Source of the DNA: JBBIQH01 sp964475945
GTDB taxonomy: Archaea > Thermoproteota > Nitrososphaeria > Nitrososphaerales > Nitrosocaldaceae
Assembly (NCBI GenBank): GCA_964475945.1
Contig: CAYYYF010000014.1
Coordinates: 1-29,810, forward strand
Direction: 5' to 3'
DNA length: 29,810 nt
Shown here: in pieces, positions 23,238-29,784 of the stretch
Numbering within the stretch: position 1 is the first letter of the stretch
How the letters are laid out: the number at the start of each line of letters is the position of its first letter
Position numbers and translations under genes: made by a program
The notes under the pieces: generated by a model
What the model was told of the DNA's origin: nothing
Databases searched by the model: none
What the model saw: only the letters and a program-made list of their open reading frames with translations

Positions 23238-23454
23238 AAGGCAGATTGAATCCTATACAATTTAACGGTTTAGAATACCTAATAGCATCATCAACCAATT
23301 TATAGAACTTATCCCTAACCTCATCTTCGTGATCCTTCCAATATTCTTCATCATGGAATAGACAATAATTACTATTAGGAAGCGCATCTCTATCACATTT
23401 ATAATTATATGCAGGATATTCAAACTTACACTTATTGATACTCATATATGACAT
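23224..23454 (-). CDS. Cysteine-containing N-terminal domain of the pentapeptide protein (separate frame)
   Basis: A 76-residue frame with CKFEYPAYNYKC, YCLFHDEEYW and ending NCIGFNLPYVW. The C9, C20, C31, H34 set could bind zinc. A short Cys/His module followed by a CIGxxLP-like stretch and then pentapeptide repeats is the layout I expect for whole proteins of this kind, so this frame is probably the missing N-terminus of the gene that starts at 23237. It stops 14 bases inside that gene, and removing one T from the TTT at the junction would fuse the two. An in-frame ATG at 23445 fits the TATA-like CTTTATTAATT (23461-23471) better than ATG 23454. Confidence 0.65.
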   Translation of the reverse strand: MSYMSINKCKFEYPAYNYKCDRDALPNSNYCLFHDEEYWKDHEDEVRDKFYKLVDDAIRYSKPLNCIGFNLPYVWL

Positions 23455-23488
23455 TACACAAATTAATAAAGATTTCTACAAATATTAA

Positions 23489-23791
23489 TCAACCATTTGA
23501 ACTTAAATTCTGTTGATACACATAAGTATTATACAATATCCATACTGTCAGGAACATAAACACATACGCACCCATTCCAGTAGTAACAAGCTTCCTATGC
23601 TCACTCAAAGGTATCTTCTTCCCAAATGCAACCCTTGCTATTATGTAGGTTATGAAGTATAGCAGGAAGCCTATCCCTATACCCCTGAACGCCTCAGGGT
23701 TATTGCTAAGGAACCCTAAAGCACCAGAGATTATCCCTGCTAGAACAGCAAACCCTATCCTGAGCCAGAATATCTTATCCACTATGCTCAC
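23489..23791 (-). CDS. EMC6-like small membrane protein
   Basis: A 100-residue protein with three hydrophobic helices (about 10-28, 36-54 and 70-89), GTG start at 23791. The sequence order recalls archaeal EMC6-like proteins, the family related to eukaryotic EMC6 of the membrane-protein insertion complex. The features are an N-terminal WLRIGFAVLAGIISGALGF helix, a short NNPEAFRG loop, a FLLYFITYIIAR helix, a basic loop with a KLVTTGMGAY stretch, and a last FLTVWILYNTYV helix. Assignment is by eye. It is divergent from the glycosyltransferase gene. Confidence 0.6.
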   Translation of the reverse strand: MSIVDKIFWLRIGFAVLAGIISGALGFLSNNPEAFRGIGIGFLLYFITYIIARVAFGKKIPLSEHRKLVTTGMGAYVFMFLTVWILYNTYVYQQNLSSNG

Positions 23792-23828
23792 ACCCTTACT
23801 CTTTAAACCTTTAATTTCTTTCTTTCCC

Positions 23829-23840
23829 TATAATAAAATA
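23829..23840 (+). promoter_or_regulatory. TATA box of the glycosyltransferase gene
   Basis: TATAATAAAATA lies about 24 bases before ATG 23859, in the intergenic space shared with the divergent EMC6-like gene. It rules against the much longer in-frame start at 23652, which would run through that gene. Confidence 0.5.
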
Positions 23841-23858
23841 CTTAAGGTAGCATGCATA

Positions 23859-25007
23859 ATGCAGGGTATGTACTGTAGCCCTGCTGATAAGAAGATGCTC
23901 TCCATAATAATCCCTACATACAATGAGTCAGAGAACATACTAAACCTGTTAGAGTCTATAAGGAGTAGAGTATCTTTAAGCACTGAGGTTATAGTGGTAG
24001 ATGATAACAGCCCAGATGGTACTGCAGATTTGGTTGAGCAGTATGCAAGGAGTATAGATGGGAAAGAGATGAGTGTAAAGATAGTAAAGAGGGATAGCAA
24101 GCAGGGCTTGATCTCAGCAGTTATACATGGCTTAAGGTATGCAGAGGGTAAGAATATTGTGGTTATGGATGCTGATCTCTCACACCCATCAGACCTAATA
24201 CCTGTTATGGCAGATGAGCTTATAAATGATAGGTATGATATAGTAGTTGCCTCAAGGTATGTTGATGGAGGGGCAACGGTAAACTGGGGTATAAGGCGTA
24301 AGATAATAAGCAGAGTAGCAAACCTTCTGGCTAGATTGATGCTAGGGATAGATATTAAGGATGCAGTATCAGGGTTCTTTGCATGCAAGAGGCATGTACT
24401 TGATGGTATAGAGTTTGATACAAGAGGGTATAAGATGCTTTTAGAGATACTAGTTAAGGCTAGAGGTGCAAGGGTTAAAGAGATACCTTACATATTTGTG
24501 AATAGGAGCAAGGGTAAGAGCAAGCTAGACTCAAGGGTTGCTTTAGAGTATCTAAGATCGCTGTGGATACTCTACAGGTATGGTAGAAAGAGGAGCAAGG
24601 AGAGGAGAAGGTCCATACTATTCCTCTCAAGGGCAGCAAGGTTCTACACAGTAGGTGCTATAGGCTTGGGTGTAAACTATGTAACCTCAATGCTAGCAAA
24701 CATGCCATTAGCAGATACTAGGCTAGCAACTCTTATAGGTATAGCAGTATCAATAACATCAAACTTTATACTCAACAAGGCATGGACGTTTGAGGATACA
24801 GACTTTGAGTTGATGCATACCTTAAAGCAGTATGCATACTATGCCTCGTTGAGCTCAATAGGTGGAGCGATACAGTTTGCCTTAGTAAATATACTCATTA
24901 ATATAATGGAGTATGGTATGGCATTACCTCTTGCTATAGCAGTAGCATCTGCATGGAACTTCCTATCAAATAAGAAGTGGACATTTAAGGATAGGCTATG
25001 GGGTTAG
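23859..25007 (+). CDS. Dolichol-phosphate mannosyltransferase-like GT2 fused to GtrA domain
   Basis: A 382-residue two-part protein from ATG 23859. Residues about 13-225 are a GT2 domain of the DPM1 type: LSIIIPTYNESENI, VVDDNSPDGTADL, VMDADLSHPSD (the DxD region) and SGFFACKRHVL. Such enzymes move a sugar from a nucleotide donor to polyprenyl phosphate at the inner membrane face. Residues about 255-380 are a GtrA domain with four hydrophobic helices and the typical NFILNKAWTF and NFLSNKKWTFK repeats, thought to aid lipid-linked sugar flipping. This fusion is common in archaea and serves glycosylation of surface proteins or lipids. The uracil-DNA glycosylase gene overlaps its end by 10 bases. 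Confidence 0.9.
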   Translation: MQGMYCSPADKKMLSIIIPTYNESENILNLLESIRSRVSLSTEVIVVDDNSPDGTADLVEQYARSIDGKEMSVKIVKRDSKQGLISAVIHGLRYAEGKNIVVMDADLSHPSDLIPVMADELINDRYDIVVASRYVDGGATVNWGIRRKIISRVANLLARLMLGIDIKDAVSGFFACKRHVLDGIEFDTRGYKMLLEILVKARGARVKEIPYIFVNRSKGKSKLDSRVALEYLRSLWILYRYGRKRSKERRRSILFLSRAARFYTVGAIGLGVNYVTSMLANMPLADTRLATLIGIAVSITSNFILNKAWTFEDTDFELMHTLKQYAYYASLSSIGGAIQFALVNILINIMEYGMALPLAIAVASAWNFLSNKKWTFKDRLWG

Positions 25008-25669
25008 ATGGAAGACTTATAGACCTTGCAGAGAGGATAACCTCATGCACTAGATGCAGTAGGCTTGTTATGTATAGGGAGTATATAGCAAGGGTAAAGG
25101 TTAAGAGGTTCAGGGATTGGGTTTACTGGGGTAAGCCTGTAGCAGGGTTTGGTGATCCAGATGCAAGGCTCCTTGTAATAGGCTTGGCACCTGCAGCACA
25201 TGGTGCAAATAGGACAGGGAGGATGTTCACTGGTGATGCATCAGGCTCATGGCTCGTTAAAGCATTGTATGAGATTGGCTTGGCTAACAAGCCTACAAGC
25301 ATAAGTGCAGATGATGGTTTGATCCTTAAAGATGTATACATAACAGCAGTACTTAGATGTGCACCACCAGATAATAAACCATTGAAGGAAGAGGTATCAA
25401 ACTGCATTGGATACCTTTACGAGGAGTTAGGTCTGCTTAATAGGGTTAAGATTATCCTAACCCTAGGGAGGATAGCATTCGATACCTATGCTAGAATTAT
25501 AGGGAAGAGGCTTGAGTTTAGGCATGGTAAAGTATACAGGCTTGATGGTATAACCCTTGTAGCATCATATCATCCTAGCAGGCAGAATACTCAAACAAGG
25601 AGGCTTACATGGGATTCATGGATTAGCATATTTAGAAGCATAAAGGAGGAGTTGGATTCCATAGGATGA
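24998..25669 (+). CDS. Family 5 uracil-DNA glycosylase (UDGb)
   Basis: A 223-residue DNA-repair enzyme that removes uracil and related deaminated bases. The motif GLAPAAHGANRTGRMFTGD (62-80) marks family 5, which lacks the polar catalytic residue found at this site in other families; the second motif is SYHPSRQNT. Cysteines C17 and C20 (CTRC), C121 and C136 fit the [4Fe-4S] cluster of thermophile glycosylases. Such enzymes counter cytosine deamination at high temperature. Translation probably couples to the upstream glycosyltransferase (10-base overlap), though the functions are unrelated. Confidence 0.92.
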   Translation: MGLDGRLIDLAERITSCTRCSRLVMYREYIARVKVKRFRDWVYWGKPVAGFGDPDARLLVIGLAPAAHGANRTGRMFTGDASGSWLVKALYEIGLANKPTSISADDGLILKDVYITAVLRCAPPDNKPLKEEVSNCIGYLYEELGLLNRVKIILTLGRIAFDTYARIIGKRLEFRHGKVYRLDGITLVASYHPSRQNTQTRRLTWDSWISIFRSIKEELDSIG

Positions 25670-25678
25670 TTGCAAGAA

Positions 25679-26458
25679 TTAATTTATGCTCTTGAACCTC
25701 ACAGTATCAAACCTTATACCCATCCTTCTTAGCATATCAGCAAACCCTTGCTCATCCTTGCTTACAAGAACATGTAGACCCTTGCTACTGCCTTTGCTCT
25801 CATCATTAAGCATCTCATGGTTTACCAGATACTCCTTTACCCTTGCAACTGTATACACTATAGGGTTGATTATACTTGCATTAGGGTAGATCTCTCTTAT
25901 GGCATCCTCAAGGAAGGATAGATGCGTGCTACCAAGGATTATGGTATCTATGCTAGGATCCATGCTGTTAGTGCATATATCCTTTACAATACTTGTATCA
26001 TTCAAGAACTCTCCACTCTCCACAAGGGATATCAACCTACTAGCATCTATAAGGGTAAACCTTGCTTTAATATAACCCTTGAGCATCTCCTCCAACTCTC
26101 TGCTCTTAACCAATGCCTTACTTGCTAGTATTGCTATGTTCTTACTCTTTGATGCTGTAAACGCCTTATCTATAGCAAGATATGTGCCAAATATCAGGGC
26201 GTTCTTGCTTAACCTTAGATCATTGAGCACTAGCATGGATGGTGTTACAGATGCAACAACTATGCACTTTGGATCATACTCCTTGCTTAACATATCTATG
26301 CTCCTACTTACTATATCCCTTAACTCTTGCTTACTCTTTACCCCATATGGGTGGTTTGCCCTATCAGCAAAGTATACAATGCTCTCATCGAGCTCACGCA
26401 TAAGCATCCTTACAGCAGATAGAGAGCCTAGGCCAGAGTCAAAGACTGCTATAACCAT
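25679..26458 (-). CDS. Glutamate racemase homologue lacking both catalytic cysteines
   Basis: A 259-residue Asp/Glu racemase-superfamily protein. It keeps FDSGLGSLSAV (6-16) and YFADRANHPYG (29-39), close to the MurI landmarks DSGxGG and YFGDxxxxPYG. The first active-site block, ACNTAS in MurI, is ASVTPS here (S70). The second, GCTHYP, is GSTHLS (S177). Both codons are clear serine codons (TCT and AGC), so this is not a single-base ambiguity. Without the two cysteines that abstract and return the proton, ordinary racemisation is not expected. Archaea also lack the D-glutamate-bearing peptidoglycan. A different reaction or a binding function is inferred. The gene is divergent from cdvB. Confidence 0.85.
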   Translation of the reverse strand: MVIAVFDSGLGSLSAVRMLMRELDESIVYFADRANHPYGVKSKQELRDIVSRSIDMLSKEYDPKCIVVASVTPSMLVLNDLRLSKNALIFGTYLAIDKAFTASKSKNIAILASKALVKSRELEEMLKGYIKARFTLIDASRLISLVESGEFLNDTSIVKDICTNSMDPSIDTIILGSTHLSFLEDAIREIYPNASIINPIVYTVARVKEYLVNHEMLNDESKGSSKGLHVLVSKDEQGFADMLRRMGIRFDTVRFKSIN

Positions 26459-26553
26459 ATGAATAAATAAAAATCAATGCTAATAATCATTTCTCCTCTA
26501 TTGTCAATTGTTATCAACGTGTACTGCTAATAACCCATTAAGGAATAGTGATC

Positions 26554-27183
26554 ATGGCAGATTTTAGTAACAAATGGGTAAAGAAGGATGATAGAGGTCT
26601 TAATGAGAAGGTAAAGGATGCTTTAAGACCACAAGGTCCTCTAAGACCAAGGGTAGAGCATGCCATCAATAGGATCCAACTACAGATACAGAAGATAGAC
26701 TCCATGCTAGCAAAGATGCGTGAGAGGGATTCTATGCTATTCAGAAGGATAGTTGATGCAGTAAATAGGCATGATATGGATACTGGTAAGATGCTATCCA
26801 ACGAGCTAGCGGAGGTTAGAAGGTTATCAAAGGTTATGAATAATGCTAAGATGGTGCTTGAGCAGGTGCACCTAAGGCTTAGCACAGTTCATGATATAGG
26901 TGATCTAGCAGTTGCTCTAGCACCCGCAATAGGGGTTATGAAGAATGTAAAGCAAGGGATAACAAGGTTCATGCCAGAGGCTGAGGGAGAGATAAATGAG
27001 ATGGCCAATACATTAAGCAACCTGATGGTTGATACAATGCAAGGAGGCAACTTTAACATAGTGAGTGATGTTAGCAGTGAAGAGGTTGATAAGATACTAG
27101 CAGAGGCAGCAGCTGTTGCTGAGAAGAGTATTGCAAGCAAGTTACCATCTGCACCAGCTACTGAGGAGTTACCAAGGTTCTAG
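26554..27183 (+). CDS. cdvB: CdvB-type ESCRT-III (Snf7) protein
   Basis: A 209-residue archaeal ESCRT-III protein of the Cdv cell-division machinery, which polymerises at the membrane and is remodelled by the Vps4-like ATPase CdvC. The charged N-terminal helix pair (about 30-95, HAINRIQLQIQKIDSML and MRERDSMLFRRIVDA), the third helix region RRLSKVMNNAKMVLEQVHLRL, and an acidic C-terminal helix (EEVDKILAEAAAVAEKS) match Snf7. The tail PSAPATEELPRF may be a Vps4-interacting (MIM2-like) motif. There is no winged-helix CdvA-binding domain such as Sulfolobus CdvB has. ATG 26554 is preferred over GTG 26548. CdvA and CdvC are not in the window. Confidence 0.88.
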   Translation: MADFSNKWVKKDDRGLNEKVKDALRPQGPLRPRVEHAINRIQLQIQKIDSMLAKMRERDSMLFRRIVDAVNRHDMDTGKMLSNELAEVRRLSKVMNNAKMVLEQVHLRLSTVHDIGDLAVALAPAIGVMKNVKQGITRFMPEAEGEINEMANTLSNLMVDTMQGGNFNIVSDVSSEEVDKILAEAAAVAEKSIASKLPSAPATEELPRF

Positions 27184-27226
27184 TTGAAAAGATACTATAA
27201 TTTTATTTATTTATTAATTTATCTTA

Positions 27227-27254
27227 TTATCAGATTCTAGTTATCAGATTCTAG
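27227..27254. repeat. 14-base tandem duplication across the hisD stop codon
   Basis: TTATCAGATTCTAG occurs twice head to tail. On the coding strand the second copy supplies the hisD stop (TAG). With one copy the frame would read on for about two more residues to a TAA. It appears to be a recent slippage or duplication event with a negligible effect on the protein. Confidence 0.8.
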
Positions 27255-28556
27255 CCTTGCATTCACTGCCCTGTAATGGTTCTCCAAGCCCTCAGCCCTT
27301 GCTATCAAGCCTACATACTCTGCTATACCTTCTAACCCCTCCTTGTTCAACTCTACCATGCTAATAACCTTTAAGAAGTCCAAGCATGTGAGTGAACCCC
27401 TTGCCTTTGCTATACCTGATGTTGGTAGAACATGGTTTGTTCCAGTGCAGTAATCACTTGCTGCTGATGTAGAGTATTTGCCTATAAGCAGCATACCTGC
27501 ATTGCTTACCTTCTCTGCTATGCTATATGTATCCTTTACCATTATCTGAAGGTGCTCAGGTGCAAACTCATTTACAAAGCATATAGCATCATCCATACTC
27601 TTGCATAATACTATGAAGCCATTCCTCTTCATACTTGCATCTACTATATTACCCCTACTAACATCCTTTAACCTTGAGAGCTCCTTGATCGTGTTATATG
27701 CTAGATCCTCTGAGCATGTCACTAACCCACATACTGTATCCTCTGAGTGCTCTGCTTGCGCTGCAAGGTCTAGTGCAAGAAGCCTAGCATCTGCTGTATC
27801 ATCAGCAAGTATTAGAAGCTCTGTTGGGCCAGCAAACATATCTATTGATATGCTATCTGAGGCAAGTAACTTTGCTATGTTAACTATCATACCCCCAGGC
27901 CCTACTATCTTGCTTACACTCCTTATGCTCTCTGTGCCATAAGCCATTGCTGCTATAGCCTGTGCACCACCTACCCTATATACCTCATCTACACCTGCAA
28001 TATCTGCTGCTACAAGTGTTAATGGATCTATGCTTGAGTCATGCATGGGAGGGGTGCATGCTATAACCCTCTTGACACCTGCTAACTTTGCTGGTAGTGC
28101 ACACATGAGCATGCTGCTAGGGTACCTTGCCTTCCCCCCTGGTATATAGCAGCCTACACTCTCTATAGGCTTGATAACCCTTGCTATCTTTATGCTATGC
28201 TCATTTATATCTATCCTTGCCTTTATGGAATCAAGTAATGCACTCTCAACCTTCTCCATCCTTTCCTTCATCTCCTTTAATGCCTTAACCTCCTTCTCAC
28301 TTACCTTAGCATATGCATCCCTTACCTCCTTCTCACTTACCCTTAATCTATCCTTGCTTAACAATACGTTATCAAACCTCTTAGTATACTCTATGAGCGC
28401 ATCATCTCCTCTAACCCTAACATCATCCAGTATGCTCTTAACAAGCATAAGACTCTCTTGCTTTACCTTAACACTACTCCTAAGCATCTTTACAGCAGCT
28501 GCTACATCTTCTACCCTTACTACCCTTATAAAATCCCTAACCTCTATCCTGCTCAT
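27237..28556 (-). CDS. hisD: Histidinol dehydrogenase
   Basis: A 439-residue zinc enzyme that oxidises L-histidinol to L-histidine in two NAD-dependent steps, the end of histidine synthesis. By alignment offset to the E. coli enzyme, zinc ligands are Q267, H270, D368 and H427, and the catalytic pair is E334-H335 in NEFAPEHLQI. Other markers are GCYIPGGKARYPSS (136-148), GPTELLILAD and SDYCTGTNHVLPTSG. It starts inside the end of hisG with a 20-base overlap, so the two are translated together. The frame is complete apart from the small tail change from the tandem duplication. Confidence 0.97.
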   Translation of the reverse strand: MSRIEVRDFIRVVRVEDVAAAVKMLRSSVKVKQESLMLVKSILDDVRVRGDDALIEYTKRFDNVLLSKDRLRVSEKEVRDAYAKVSEKEVKALKEMKERMEKVESALLDSIKARIDINEHSIKIARVIKPIESVGCYIPGGKARYPSSMLMCALPAKLAGVKRVIACTPPMHDSSIDPLTLVAADIAGVDEVYRVGGAQAIAAMAYGTESIRSVSKIVGPGGMIVNIAKLLASDSISIDMFAGPTELLILADDTADARLLALDLAAQAEHSEDTVCGLVTCSEDLAYNTIKELSRLKDVSRGNIVDASMKRNGFIVLCKSMDDAICFVNEFAPEHLQIMVKDTYSIAEKVSNAGMLLIGKYSTSAASDYCTGTNHVLPTSGIAKARGSLTCLDFLKVISMVELNKEGLEGIAEYVGLIARAEGLENHYRAVNARLESDN

Positions 28557-29514
28557 CCTTCATTATCTCCTCTAGAGGCAGTATCTGCCTAGGTTCATGC
28601 ACAACTATACCCTGTGCAAGCCTCCTTAGAGTAGGTAGCAAGGTAACAAACTCATCCTTGCTAATGACTGTATTTACTGCATACCATCCCTCCTCGCTTA
28701 GGTTGCTTACTGTAGGCCTCTTGAGTGCTGGTAAACATGCAAGTAACTCATTAAGGTTCTTGCTATTAACATTCATGAATATATGCAGCTTCTTCCTACC
28801 ATCTACTACTCCCTTTAACAGCGTGAGTACATCGTATATCTTCTCCCTCTTACTAGGATCATTCAAGGAGTCCTTGTTAGCAATCAGCATAGCAGTAGAC
28901 TCCATGATAACCTCTATGGGCTTTAGGTTATTCTGCTCAAGAGTAGTGCCAGTCTCAGTTATATCTATTATTGCATCTGTATCATCTGGTGGCTTTGCCT
29001 CTGTTGCACCGAATGAGAGTATTATCTGCACCCTATCATTGCTACTACCCTTGAACCATGGTGTTATAACCATAGGCTCATTGCTACCATATATCTCCTT
29101 ATATTTAGCATTGCTCTTTATGTAATTACTTGCTAGGTTAAGATACTCAGTAGATATCCTTAATACCTTACCCTTGCTATGGTAATCCTTAATCATCTCT
29201 GCTAATGAGGAGTAAGGCATATCCTTTGGTATTGCATATACTAGCCTTACATAACCATACTCAAGGTTGAGCATAACCTTAACGTCTGCATTGGTCTCTG
29301 TTACCCAATCCTTCCCTGTTATACCAATATCATACATCCCAGTGCTCACAAAGGTTGGTATCTCCTGTGGCCTTACCAACTTCATGTATATCTCTGGATC
29401 GTTAACCCTTACCCTGTAACTCCTACCCTTGCCATGCACATAGAACCATGCCTGCTCTATGAACTTGAATGTTGCCTCCTCTAGACTCCCCTTTGGTATA
29501 GCAAACTTGATCAT
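28537..29514 (-). CDS. hisG: ATP phosphoribosyltransferase, long form
   Basis: A 325-residue enzyme that joins ATP and phosphoribosyl pyrophosphate, the first and feedback-regulated step of histidine synthesis. The N-terminus IKFAIPKGSLEEAT is the family signature. The two-domain catalytic part runs to about residue 225, with GATEAKPPDDTDAIIDITETG (168-188 region) forming the PRPP-binding area. Residues about 235-315 form the ACT-like C-terminal domain that senses histidine in the long form, so no HisZ partner is needed. The stop is well inside the hisD start. The TATA box at 29535-29543 serves both genes. Confidence 0.93.
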   Translation of the reverse strand: MIKFAIPKGSLEEATFKFIEQAWFYVHGKGRSYRVRVNDPEIYMKLVRPQEIPTFVSTGMYDIGITGKDWVTETNADVKVMLNLEYGYVRLVYAIPKDMPYSSLAEMIKDYHSKGKVLRISTEYLNLASNYIKSNAKYKEIYGSNEPMVITPWFKGSSNDRVQIILSFGATEAKPPDDTDAIIDITETGTTLEQNNLKPIEVIMESTAMLIANKDSLNDPSKREKIYDVLTLLKGVVDGRKKLHIFMNVNSKNLNELLACLPALKRPTVSNLSEEGWYAVNTVISKDEFVTLLPTLRRLAQGIVVHEPRQILPLEEIMKDEQDRG

Positions 29515-29534
29515 AATGCTAGCAGTGCACTACC

Positions 29535-29543
29535 TTATATATA
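29535..29543 (-). promoter_or_regulatory. TATA box of hisG-hisD
   Basis: TATATATAA on the minus strand is centred about 25 bases before ATG 29514, giving a leaderless his transcript. Confidence 0.55.
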
Positions 29544-29784
29544 GGCTTTTTAACCTATCATACTGTAGAAGTGAGGTATGGTGTATTAGCAACCTTATAT
29601 TTAATTATTTAAGTCTTTCTCTCATATCTTTTATTTAAATCTTGCTCTATTTTTTCAGACGCTCATGCGTGAAGTATGATGCTAAGAGGGTGTACGGCAT
29701 ACTTCTAAAGAAAGGTTTATATTTGGATAGAGATGATAGTATGATGTAAGCATCCAGTTAATGGAACTGATATATAAGGTTTAG
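29544..29784 (+). promoter_or_regulatory. Putative CRISPR leader region
   Basis: About 240 bases without any credible reading frame, AT-rich and with T-runs (TTTAATTATTTAAG, TTTTATTTAAAT), lie between the his promoter and the putative first CRISPR repeat. It contains an inverted repeat (29671-29678 with 29698-29705, GAAGTATG/CATACTTC), a purine-rich element AAAGAAAGG followed by TTTATATTT, and a short hairpin CAGTT-AATGG-AACTG (29754-29768). This fits a leader that holds the promoter and spacer-acquisition signals of an array running to the right, but depends on the repeat call. Confidence 0.5.
29715..29723 (+). promoter_or_regulatory. BRE/TATA of the putative pre-crRNA promoter
   Basis: A TTTATATTT-like TATA box lies just after a purine-rich AAAGAAAGG typical of an archaeal TFB recognition element. 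It predicts transcription to the right beginning near 29744, about 40 bases before the putative repeat, which is a usual arrangement for a CRISPR leader. Confidence 0.45.

Noticed and set aside
22799..23249. Overlapping frames in the pentapeptide region: a minus-strand frame of repeating M-Q-S-L units and a + strand frame of K-E-I-N units.
   Set aside because: They are other-frame readings of the same tandem repeat. Only the F-N-G-x-V frame gives a known fold and continues into a non-repetitive domain.
23652..23858. N-terminal extension of the glycosyltransferase frame by 69 residues.
   Set aside because: It would run antisense through the EMC6-like gene and lacks conservation-like sequence; the TATA box at 23829-23840 points to ATG 23859.
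29735..29772. Possible C/D box small RNA: ATGATGT followed by CTGA in the gene-free end region.
   Set aside because: The C box is imperfect, D' and C' boxes are absent and the interval is too short. The CRISPR leader reading explains the region better.
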